A DNA stretch of 64,000 bases. Origin: Struthidea cinerea (Eukaryota; Chordata; Aves; Passeriformes; Corcoracidae). The number at the start of each line of letters is the position of its first letter. The first letter of the stretch is position 1. Positions 49,926 to 61,400 of the stretch are shown in pieces. The position numbers and the translations under genes are program-made. The stretch covers positions 586,935 to 650,934 of the forward strand of contig VZTI01004089.1 of NCBI GenBank assembly GCA_013397865.1, given 5' to 3'. The notes beneath the pieces are model-generated. The model was not told where the DNA came from. It saw nothing but the letters and a program-made list of their open reading frames with translations, and searched no databases.

Positions 49926-52900
49926 CTGGTTTTTCTGGCTGTTAGCTTAATGAAAATACAAGGAATAGAACCTAATTTTTACCATCTAGCTGTCTTCAAA
50001 GCAACAGCACCAAAAGCAATCACGTGACATTGCATGTAAATGATCATCAATGATCTTTGTGGTGAAATACAGACAAATAGCTCATTTTCAGTAAAAAAAG
50101 GCTCTTGCTCTCCCTTAACTTCTTTTTATTTTTCAGGTCCTGTCTCCACCAGTTTGTATGGGAGTTGCACAACTTATTTCCAGCAAGGTAAAGCTGAATG
50201 TTTTCCTGTTTGTGTGGAAAGGTGATGAACCATGGCCCTCAGAATACCATTTATTCACTTGAATGTGTTGGTCATGGTAGTCATGTCTTGGAAAACTTTT
50301 TGCCCTAACTTGTCTCTAAATTTTTCCTTGTCATGATTCAGATTCATCACTTGTTTCCCTCCCTAAGCCAGTGAGATTCAGGAAGAAGTCATGGCAGAAG
50401 GTTAAAACCTGTTGTGTAACTCTGTATTTAAGCTGTGTGCCTTTTGCATACAGTAAAAGCATCAGGGATTAATGAAAGCATTTTAATGGATTTCTATGTT
50501 CCTGAATCATAGCAGAACCATGAGATCACTATGGATAGCCTGACTACCAGATTTGCAGGCTGGGCAGTGGTCCCCTATATTGCTGAGTAGAGTTTTTCCA
50601 CGTGTTTGAAAAACTACCTGGTGAATGAACGGTGGTTTTATGTTCCCCATTGTGTTTTTGTACTGTGTAAGATGCATGGTGAGGCTTATCAAAAGAACTG
50701 TGACAGATGCAGAATTAATCCTAAATTTGATTACAGAATAATATGCCTTCTATCCTTTTTCTGAAAAAGTGAAGCCACTCTAAAATGTCATTTCACACCA
50801 CATGTACTCTCTGGATTCACATTCACTCCTAATGAATGATAAAAGAGTGCCTGCCTATAAATACATTCAAGAAACACCACCAAAGCAAAATAATAATCTG
50901 TTTATTTGAAGGTAAGGTAAGAAGACCAGTTACATCTGCCTGTGACATGTAGGTTATCCCTTAGCACGTGGAACAATTACTCTGAGTGATGCCTGGAGCC
51001 AGACTGCTCAGTGCACTGAAAGGTGATGTAAAAAGTGGCTGGAAGGGTAGGACAGAGCACGGGCTTGGCCATGAGCAGTTTGTGATGCCTCTGCAGCCAC
51101 TGTGTTTCAGTAAAGCAATGTAGACTAAGCCGAATCTGAAATAAGTTAATATTTCTAGTCATTCTTTTAACAGACGTAATATATTGCCCTGATTTATGAT
51201 CCCCATCAGATTTCTCCAGGGAGAAGCTGTAGGAAGCTTCCTTTACCACGGATCTTGACGAGTACGGGGACCGTGTTGTAGGCTGGATGAAGGGGGTTTC
51301 TTTTATCCTGTATCTGGTATACCATAGCTGTATCTTATCCATGTGGCTTTACATAGCGTGATTATAAAAATGCTGCAGTCTGAATTACCTTTGTTCTGCC
51401 ACTAAATTACCAATGCCTAAGGCTTGGAAGCCAAAGATTCGTATAACTTCCCCGCCACGAGTCCACTATAGCATTTTGAGTACAGTAGGCATCAATTCTG
51501 AATACAGGACTAGAAAGCTGTGACTTAATGTTGCTAATAAATTTATAGATGAAATGTCACCATATGGATCACTGCCGTGCATGCAGAAAATAGAATCAGT
51601 GTGTATGGCTTGCAGTTCACTTTTCCACTTCCTTTAAGTGCTAGGGAGCCTAACTTCTCCCTTTATAATGAGACTCCAACTTCTCCCTTGGTAATGAGGC
51701 CCCTTTACTTTATTCTGTCGTTGTCCCTGGGCCTTAGGCTGAGTTTCATATGGTTCCTTGAAAGTGCTCTACACTGTTGGAGGGAGCCATAAGGAGTATT
51801 TAATGCAGATGGGAATCAGATGCAGCAGGACACAATAGGCCTGTTCATTGCTCTGTTTATAAAGTCATTAAAAAAATGAGGAGAGTGACTTCAAAAGAGC
51901 AGAATGAGCAGAACATGTCCAAACTCCATTAGAAACTGGACAAACTGGACAGAAATTCACATTTTCTTATAAAGTGATAATTGTTTGTTATAGGGACCAT
52001 ATGGAGCCTGACAAGAATAGCTGAGATGAGACTAACAGTTTTAGACATGAGCTTTCTTTAACTAGTCATCAAATTGGTTAATGGCTTTTCTCCCCCACCA
52101 TAATCGAGATAAAGCAGCTGCAGTGAAACACTGCAGTGGGCAATGCTGTGGAAGATTTTCCATGTGGATGTAAGTTTGTCCATTTTGCAATGACAGCAAA
52201 ATGTCTAACATTGTTCTAAAGAAAAGAGCAATGCATTTAGGCAGACCTTGGTCAGTGGATTGCAATTCTTTGTGCAATCTTTGACTGTTTGCAAAAGATT
52301 CAGGGCTGGCAAAAATGCAGGCCTGGAGCACGCAAGATTTAATACGCAGCACTGTTCCAAACAGACTGTTTTAGGGAACTGGGGAGAATTCACATCTAAT
52401 TACTACTGTGTGTATTTTTTTTTCAATTTTCCTGATTTAGTTTCAAAGCATAGAAAACACCATTTTCCCCGTCTTTTGATTGCCCAAGTAATTTTGATTG
52501 TTAAAATGCGTTTTGTATAATTTCTCCACTTAGCCTTACAGTGCCCCCTTTGAGCATCTCTTTTAATTATACTGAATCAAGCTATGATTTCGCTGGCTTA
52601 AAATATCCAAGACTGAATGCCAGTAGCAATGTGTTTGGCTACTGCTTTACTCTAGTTCTGCCAAAGCAGAAACTCCCTAGGCTATTCACTTTGGATTTTT
52701 TTAAACATTTTTTGGGGAGGTATCAAACCTTAAAACAAGAGAGGCATGATTCAGTGTTGGTTTTGATTGACTTTCAGACCCATTTATCAACACATGTTTC
52801 TTCCTCTATGCAAAAATAGTACATAGGAGATCCAAAATAATGAAAAAAAATATGTGTCTGCTTTAGCAATGAGAAGAGAAGGGATTGGAATTGGCTCAGC

Positions 52901-53295
52901 ATGGAAATGTAGTGGTGGTGAATAGTAAGCCTTGCAGATAGTGTTTACAGCTGTAGAGGACGTTTTCTTGTAATCTCATTCTTGCCTTTATGGTTATTAC
53001 ACTGAATAACTTATTCCGTTTGCTCAGGAGAGGTCTGTGTCTGGCGTCCTGTGGAGTGGGAATACATAATGCTTTTTTCATTTCCTAGGAAGTGTACACT
53101 GAAGGAAGAGAACAAGGCAATGTTTAGTACATCCTTTGTGCCAGTGAAATGAGTTGCCATACATTACTGTTGTGTTAGAAAGCAGCTATAGCTAAGTGAT
53201 TAACAAGGGAAGGGGCAGGGGGAAGGAAATGCTGCTCAACATTTCTTAACAGATACTGGAAGGGAACAAGCAAATGTGCAAGTCTTTGCTTTTTT

Positions 53296-53319
53296 AAACA
53301 AACAAACAAACAAACAAAC
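53296..53319. repeat. (AAAC)6 microsatellite
   Basis: Six perfect AAAC units. Confidence 0.95.
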
Positions 53320-55052
53320 TTGGTTTTTTGTTTATGTTTTAAGTGCCTGAACTGAAAAAAATGTGATATCTGAGATCAGTCATCAGCCTCACTTAGGGGA
53401 AAAAAAAAAAATTAAGACAAGACTATAGGTATGTATGGTGTCCCTAGTTAATCTTACAAACTGTTCTAATATAAAATGAAAGGGGTGATTGTGTCTCAAA
53501 ACACCAACTCTAAGGGAACACCTGCAGTGGGGACTAAAAGTGACTTCAACTCATGGTCGGAGTCCTTGTTATGCTCCCTGGATGTGCTCTTGGCCCTATC
53601 CGAGGTGGTTCAAGAGGCAGTCTGGGGCTCCCAGCCGTAGTTCCAGCTGCTGTAGCTGGTATTCTCCTAAGTTTACAAGTTTAGCTGGCATCTGGAAGGA
53701 AGGATGCTCTTCCTTTCTTTTCTTTTTTTCAGCTTACATTTCTGTGAATACTATGGGAAAATACAAGTTGAGGGGAGCAGTTACCTCAGCTGTGTCATAG
53801 TCATCTGCTAAAGAGGACAGAGGAACTGTGTGTCCTAAAGGAAAAATTTGCTATTTCAGTGATAACTGGGTGTTCTTTTGTTGGATAACAGTGTGGTGGT
53901 GAATTTAATCCTGTGTGAAGCAGTGGCATGATCCTGCACTGTGCTCGGGCTTCGGGAAGTTTTCCTCGCTGTACGCTTTTTGTGAAGTACGGAGATAAAA
54001 TTGTTCTAAACAAAATGCCCTGAAACGGGTGTCTGTTTTGAAACATCCATGTAATGTGGACAGGGAATGATTATGCTAACAATGACGTTTCCATAATATC
54101 TTAATGTAAGTAGCTTGGAATGTGAGCTTCACGATGTGTTCTGTTTGGAGCGGTGGCAGATAAGAAGAGCATTGGAACAAGCCCAGGCTTTCCCGAGGAA
54201 GTGTTAATGCAGCCGCAGGATCGAGCTAAAACCTGACGTCCTTCATCACCTGATACCTGCAAAGCTCCAGGGCAAGGGCATGATTTTCAGAAAGCAGTTT
54301 ATTTGCTGAGTAGGAATTTTACCAAATTTCCTAAAAGTTTGGTTTGAGTGAGGACTGAAAAAGCAAGAAGGACGAAAGGCTGCAGGAGTAGCTTGAGTAT
54401 CACTACCGAGTAAGAGTGCACTTGCCCCTTTATTAGTTGAATCTTGCTTGCAGAGGATAGGGCTTTGTTTCTGCAGATTGCTGAACATATTAATTGCTAT
54501 TTCACACCCCTTTCCACACACATTTTTCTGCTGCAGCCCTTTTTGAAAAGCTTCAAAGATTAAACTGCATTATTACAGCAAAAGTGAATAATACAGGTGC
54601 TGAGTGAGTCAGTGCAGTAAGAGAGGGTTCTGCCCTGAGGGGAGGAGTGGGAAGCTCCAGTGTAACATACTGATGGTTTCAACAGTGATATGTCCATGAT
54701 TAATACGTTCGTGAGGGGCTGTTGTGCAACAGGACACTGAACAGGTCAGTGAGTAAGCATTTGAAAAGCCTTATTTTAGTAGGCTGATAATTATGCAGGG
54801 CTATTATAATTTCGCAGGAGATATTTCGCTGTATCAACTGAACCAATAGATATGAAAAGCATAAGTTCAAAAGGCTTCATAAAAATCTAATACTAGTAGA
54901 AATAGTTTCATTATTAAAAAATTGCACAAAAACCTTTTTGTTTTAAATTAAACACCTGTATGCTTTTTGTAACAATATCACAGCTGTAGACTCCTGGCAT
55001 AATCAAAAGGTAATAAAATAACAAATCAAAGGATAAAAAGAACCTGTATAAA

Positions 55053-55074
55053 TTCACCTCATAAATGAGGTGAA
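55053..55074. repeat. Perfect inverted repeat, 10-base arms, 2-base centre
   Basis: Arms TTCACCTCAT (55053-55062) and ATGAGGTGAA (55065-55074) around AA. It reads as a near-palindrome. Confidence 0.92.
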
Positions 55075-57642
55075 GGGTCTCTTTTTCTGAAGGTTTGTTT
55101 TTAAAACCAACGTGATATTTGGTTTCTGGCTTTCAGTATGGCTTTTAATTTGGAATCCTCTCTCCTAGCACGCACAAGAAATAGCAGATCAGTACGTCCA
55201 GTTGTGTTTGACTTGTTACCTTTGGCACAAAGCTTCAGCATCTCTTCGTAGCTTTTAGATACACAAGCCTTCTAGAGTGAGGATGTGCCGTTCTGTTTTC
55301 TGGAGTAAGACTCCAGGACAGTTTCCTTTCGTCTCTGGGTTTACAATGACAGCCCAAAACTCAGCATAGCTGGCTGAGGAAAAATTGCATCAAATCCTGA
55401 ACATTTTGCAATCTAAAGTCCAGAATTCAAGTCCAGCCACTGCCACTTGGGATAAGATCATTCCTTCTGGCCTGATCAATGCTTAGCAAATAAAATCTGG
55501 CTGTTCAAAAGATTGAGGACATGATGAACTCAGACACTTGCCCATATCACAGTGTGGATGTTTAAACAAGACTGAGTTGTTCATTAACATTGATAGCCTT
55601 TAAAAGAAATCCTTCCTTGCCTCTGTGCTTGATTAAGGCCTCTTGCCTCTCAAACTGCACTGTCTAAGGGTGAGCAACTGCAAAGTAATCAGGGTTGATA
55701 TCCCAGTTTCTGCTCTGGGGAAAAAAAAGTAATTTTCTTTGTGAGCTTTGAAATCTCAAAGTGGCAACAGTTGGTGAGTGTTTGTATGAAATGTGCAGTG
55801 GTCTCTGCAATGCTCATTCATTCCTCTGAGCCCCTGTCTGCTGGAATTTCTCACATGGAGAAGTTATCTGTTCTTTAAACAAGAAAATGTAAATTAATGT
55901 CTTTTGTAGGAAACGTGCTGAATAAGGATCTCCCACAGACCTAGTTCTGTATGTAGGCTGAGACAGTTCCTGGACTCAAGCCATTCATTTTTCTCCCTAC
56001 AGTCTAAAACATTCATTGTAGCCTACGTAGCTTTACTGAAGTCTACCAGCTTTGTTTGCAGTAAAGGCTCCAGCCTTTTGGAGACTTTGCTATCTTTTCT
56101 GCTACGCTGTCTTGATAAAGATACCAGCCCTAATTCTTCTGTCACAACAAATGTGTTTATCCATCCTTTCATCAGATCACAGAATCTCCCTTGTTAGATA
56201 TGGGGCGGTACAGCAAGGAATTTTGACCAGTCTGGACTCTTCTTATTATTTTTGTATAGGCATTAAGTAAATGGGTTGGGTAAGAGGAGCAGGCAGTGTT
56301 TCCTCATCAATTTCCCAATATTTATAAAATGTATGGCGGGAGCAATCCTTGTGCTCTGCGTACACCGCATCTGACTCTCACTGGCATGGGTGATGTGCGG
56401 GAGGAAAGGTTCCTTTTTTATCTCATTCTCTCAGGACCCCCACTGTCTTTATTTTTTTAAGGCAAAAAGACTAATTCATCCCTTAAGCAGGCACTTCAGA
56501 GGTCATGGAGAAATTATGCAGAAGAACAGGCAGCTTTTAGCTGTTTTCTCTCTCAGCTGTGCTTTCCTAAAGAGAATGATCATAGAAACCATAGGGTCAC
56601 GGTTGAACCCTTTATAGTAGTGTGTGTTATATTAAAACAGTAAATCACTTTCATGAGTGTGCTTTTTCTGTGTGGAAGCTGTTGGGTAATTTAGTCCAAA
56701 GTCAGCTGAACATCTCTAGTTATTTCGGAGGTAGCGTGTCCTACAGATGGCTTCAATTAATGCTTGTTCAGGGCTGTCTAAAGCAAGTAGCCAGTCTGAT
56801 TGTTTAGTAAGTGTCTTTTAGAAATATCTCTATATATGCACGTGAAATGTGACCTTCAGACCTGTTGTGGTCTGCTGGGTAATATTCCCAAATTGGCTTG
56901 GCATGGGGTTTTAATTTATGTCCTTCTCTTTTCACCTTTTTTACCCCATACTGGAAGTGGGCACAATACCTGGGGCTTGTGGGATGGTCAGCCCCAAACC
57001 TGTGCATCTGTTTGAGGAACAAAAATAGTGATCTTTGTTAAGCAGTTATTATGGATTTTACAGAGAGTATTTTCAATGTTCAAAGCCCGGCTCAGGCCAA
57101 TTCTTCTGCTTCATATTAGTGTGTATTTAGGAATAGAACTTAAACATGAACATGTCTTAGGAACTTCACTGGCTTCAGTCCTTTGAGAAGTAGCAGGGCC
57201 TTTTTAGTTAAGCCAGTATTGGAGGTAAATGTGGTTTATTACTTCCACAGTAAAGATGTTTCTTAATAAGTGAATACAAAATAAGGTGAATGTTTTGAAG
57301 AAAAGACAGACTGTAATCATTTGTTGAGGTGACCTATGAAAGCAAATGGTTTGTAATACATATTACAGGACACGACCTGCATAGGAGCAGACACCATAAA
57401 TACATAGAATTTGATCACAATATGCTTATGTAAAAATGAGAGTCTATATATTACACAGAATAATAATCACAGAATAGCTAAATCATACACAACCAGTGAA
57501 GCAGTGAAAGTGCTCCTATAAATTACACTTTTTACAGAGAAAGACTAGTGTTTAATCTGGTGACATTTAGTAGGATATATTCGTGGATTCAAACAGGTAG
57601 TGGAACAGCTTGAGTAACAGCATTGATGAGGAAACAGTTTCA

Positions 57643-57765
57643 TCACTGTTGCCTTGCTTCTTTCAGTAGAATTGCAATTGGTTCCTGCAGGCCTGGCTGG
57701 GCTGGATTCAAGATCCTTGCTTCAAGAAAGCTGTAAATATCTTCTCTGACAAGCACTGCATTCAC
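57643..57765 (-). other. Candidate terminal coding exon of an unknown gene (weak)
   Basis: After a plausible acceptor (ctgcttccatcacag), the minus strand reads 40 codons beginning VNAVLVREDIYSFLEARILN and ending AILLKEARQQ, then a stop. AATAAA occurs downstream at 57235-57240 on the same strand. The family is not recognised. A chance open frame is the main alternative. Confidence 0.2.
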
Positions 57766-60700
57766 CTGTGATGGAAGCAGAAACACACCACATACATATG
57801 TTACTAATTTGCTGCTTCTTGGCAAAAATTTGCACTCCTAAAGAGCTCATTATGTTGTAATAAAGCTGGAGAACAAAGAAATTGCTATTTGCCCACATAT
57901 AAGACATGCGTAATCCCCAGTGAGGAGTTAACATTTGGGGAACATAGGAAGAACTCTGGTGCTGGCAACATCTGCCTGGCATGTGCAGTCACATCCTTCA
58001 CAGCTGAGTTACCTTTCACGGGCATTTCTTGCCATTAAGGTGGAAGAAATAATTGTTCTTAAGTGCCCTAGATAAGTTGATCTCTTTTCTTTAGCTGGCA
58101 GGGGAAGTGGAAGGCTCACAGGTTTACAAAATTAGTAAGAAGAAACTTCCAGAAACATCTAATTTTGAAGTTCTGTAGCCATTGATTTTTCCATGCTGTG
58201 ATTCTCTTTCTTATTCCTACTGCTTTCATCACTGCTGCCATTCATAGACTGGTGCATAGCCAGCAAAGAGCCTGGCTGAATTGTCCCTCTGTCTGCACTT
58301 TTGCTTGGACTCAAAAAGGGTTTGGATCCACAGCTTAAAACTTGCACAGTCAGTTCCCCTTTAAGCCCTTCTTTAGGAGAATCACAAGGGTGAGGGAATC
58401 ATACATAACTAAAGGAAACACGTGCATCATAACCTCCATGTCTGTAAACTGCCTGGACACTGTTCAGGATTAGTATTTAGGATGAGACCTCTTAAAAGGT
58501 CATTCTCTTTTAAACCTCTGCTGTCTGAAGGGGTCCTTTTCTAATACCGTCTTCTGTCAATTACTTATGTAAGGAGTGGGCACGCATTAAAAAAATCCTA
58601 GTGGAAATTGCAGACCAGTTTTAAATAGTGGGAAAAATATTAATAAAGCATAACTCCTCAAGGGAATTTCACATCATTTCACACTACCACACAGGGATGG
58701 TCATTCCCAGACACCTAGCAACTTGTTACACCTCAATATGTGGCATGGGAGATGTAGGATTATAAAATATGCTGGGGTTCATTCTGAAGGTAAGTTTGCA
58801 TATATCTGCAGTTCAATTTCAATGCCTTTGTGTTGGGTAATTATGTTTGCAAGTACGGTTGTAGGCCAGTATCCACAACGCAAGCACAAGTTTTCTTTCT
58901 CAGCAGAGTCCTTGATAACAGAGGGCCATACAAGTCACAGGAATGTGTCATCACCACGTCCATGTGCCTGCGGGAAGGAGGATCCCCACAAACAGATGTT
59001 ACGCGTGGTTAGAAATCTCTGTAAAAGCACAACTCCAACACATCATATACTGTGCGTGGGAATCCACAAAAATACATATATTACGAAATCAAAGGGTTCT
59101 CTGAGAAGTATATAAAATGGGAAAAGAATGTCCATAATTACTCTGCAGCAAGGGTTTTCAGGCTGTATGTCCCTGTATGCACGGAGATTGCAGTGCAAAT
59201 ACTTTACTGGTGATATTTGTCTCTAGGTGCACTAAGAGACATTTCCCTGGTGCTGTGTGGATTCAAACCAAAGATTTTTCTCTTGCCACTTAATGTGCTG
59301 AATGATCTGACATGAACTTTTGAATCTCACAGGACAGTGGGCCTTTCCCTTTCCTAAATACAGTTTTTATGCCTTGCTTTAGGGGATGCATGTAAAGGGA
59401 TGCATGCAGCTACGTCTCAAAAGTATTTCTTTTGCAGAGGGAGGAAATATTTATTTGTTCTACTAGGAAAAATGGGACTTTCTCCTCTTCTATAACATCA
59501 GTGATAAAATCCTTTGGGAGAGTGGGGAAATATTACTTACGAAGCCTGCAATTTCAAGACTTACCTCTGATCAGACTCTTCCTCGAACTCCTGATATATG
59601 TTCCAAGTTTGCAGAATTAGCAAGATGGCAGTTCAGAAGGTTCTTGCAGCTCTCATGTTTGCAATCTTTTATTTTTTGTGTTCTTCTTAATTTTAGTGGG
59701 TGCACTTAGCCTTGAACTGAAAAGCAGAATTGTTAAGGCTAAGTGAACACTGCTTCTCAGATCCTGTGCTTCATCCTAACACACAAGGTAAAATCTCCCC
59801 TGGGCGACCTCTTCTCTTAAATTCTAGGTCTAGACTTTTAGGCTGTCCTATGCAGGTCTTTGCTGCAAAGGAGAAAAATACCATTCTAGTTGGAGGCATA
59901 TTGCTGCCTCTAGACAAAAAGCCAAAGTCCCTCCTTGGCAAAATGAGGAGACGTTATGGCAAAATGGGAAGCTGACAGTGTTTTGACACGTGGAAATACA
60001 AATCCTGTATGAGATCCGTCTCGGAGAAGGCAGGTGATCTGTCTCAGTACTGAACGAGCTGATGTTTTACAAAGCACCTGAGGAGCATTCCAGCGAGTGG
60101 CCGTACAGAGCCACTGCTTGTGCTCCTAATTGTGTGCAGTTTAATTTGCCACGGGTGGGTGAAGGATGAGCTGTGCTTCCTGGCTTTTTTAGTCTAAAAC
60201 CTGGAATTCTCTGGACCACTGGCAGCTTGTTTGTTGAATCATTCACTTGTGTACAGCCAGAGCTCAAACCTGTGGCCATTTTCCTTGACAAAGAAGCCAG
60301 AGACTGTTATTGTTAAATCTCCTGCTCAGAGTAAAATTTTCTGTTTTATGAGTACTGGGGGTTTTTTTGCCTGAAGTAGAAAAGCGTTCTAACTACTCTA
60401 AGGTATATTCCCACAACTCTTGGTATACACTTAGAAGAGAGGTATAGCTGCCACATTTTATGAACATGCAGAATTTTCTCACTGAGTATGGGAAAAATGG
60501 CTAAGCTTGGTCTTGTGCCTAAGAATGTGATTAGAAACATGGACATCTAAACCATTTTCCACTCTATCAAGGAAATTTATTTATGTATTTATGGGGTTTT
60601 TTTGTTGTTGAGTTATTCTTGCTGACTCAATTTCTTCATTTATGAATAGGAAAAAAATTGATCTTGCCTAGTTAACCTCTCCATATATGAAAATTGCACA

Positions 60701-61400
60701 TCCAAAGAAATATGAAATAATAAAATCATGTCAATCGGTAAATATCCTTCTATCTGAAAGATTAAGAAAAACAAGGGTTGATTTATTTTTCTGTTTTAAA
60801 AACTATTGCAAACTGATTTAAATTTATAAATAATAATACTTGTCTCAAGTACTGATTTATTAGTTCTGGTATTAAAGTACATGGTTCAACAAACTAAATG
60901 CATTTGAGAGACTTCCCATCCAGTTTTAATTTATACCATCAGGTGTTTCTGTATTTCTAGTGAGCTATCCTCATCCTAGGACCATGAATTGGGACTAGTT
61001 TCCTCTCCTGCCTTGCTGCAAATCCTGACAGGCCGTGCAAATTGCAGTTCACAGTAGTTTTGTTCTCCGAAGTGGCTGGGACAGCTGTTCTTTGCCTCTC
61101 TTCCTGGCAAGGTTGGCTAGGAGGTACCTCCAGCCATTGACCAGAGCTCTTCTGATTGTCAGGGACTGTCAGAGGCCACTCCAAGGGCCGTTGTGTGTTT
61201 GATTCATGGTTTGTCAGACTAAACCATACCCCAGATCTCCACAGTTTGGCCCTTTCAGTCTCAGCAACAGCCAGTTTTACAGTGGGTTTTGTATCCAGCT
61301 TCTTGCCTTGTGAAGCTGTAGACTTTAGGGCTACAATCAAGAAACTGTAATTCACCCTGTGGAAACATCCAGGAAAAGAAAAGAAAAAAATGAAATGTCA
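57766..61400 (-). other. Intergenic DNA with a cluster of minus-strand open segments
   Basis: Open segments on the minus strand at 60957-61355, 60067-60291 and 58159-58347 have hydrophilic, Ser/Lys-rich translations. The first follows an acceptor-like tttccacag. Each ends in a stop and no family was recognised, so no gene model is claimed. Confidence 0.25.

Larger units (their letters stand above)
41606..57642. other. Intergenic DNA, middle part
   Basis: No gene was recognised. It contains a T-run cluster (48393-48424), triplet repeats (49883-49925), an AAAC microsatellite (53296-53319) and an inverted repeat (55053-55074). A 186-codon open frame lies at 48983-49543 on the minus strand, without family or splice support. 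Confidence 0.7.

Noticed and set aside
57440..57475. CR1-terminus-like motif (AATCACAGAATAGCTAA)
   Set aside because: Only about 17 bases match and no CR1 3' UTR sequence follows. Too short to call.
58723..59115. 130-codon plus-strand open frame
   Set aside because: The translation has no recognisable motif, and it lies opposite the weak minus-strand cluster. Not supported as a gene.
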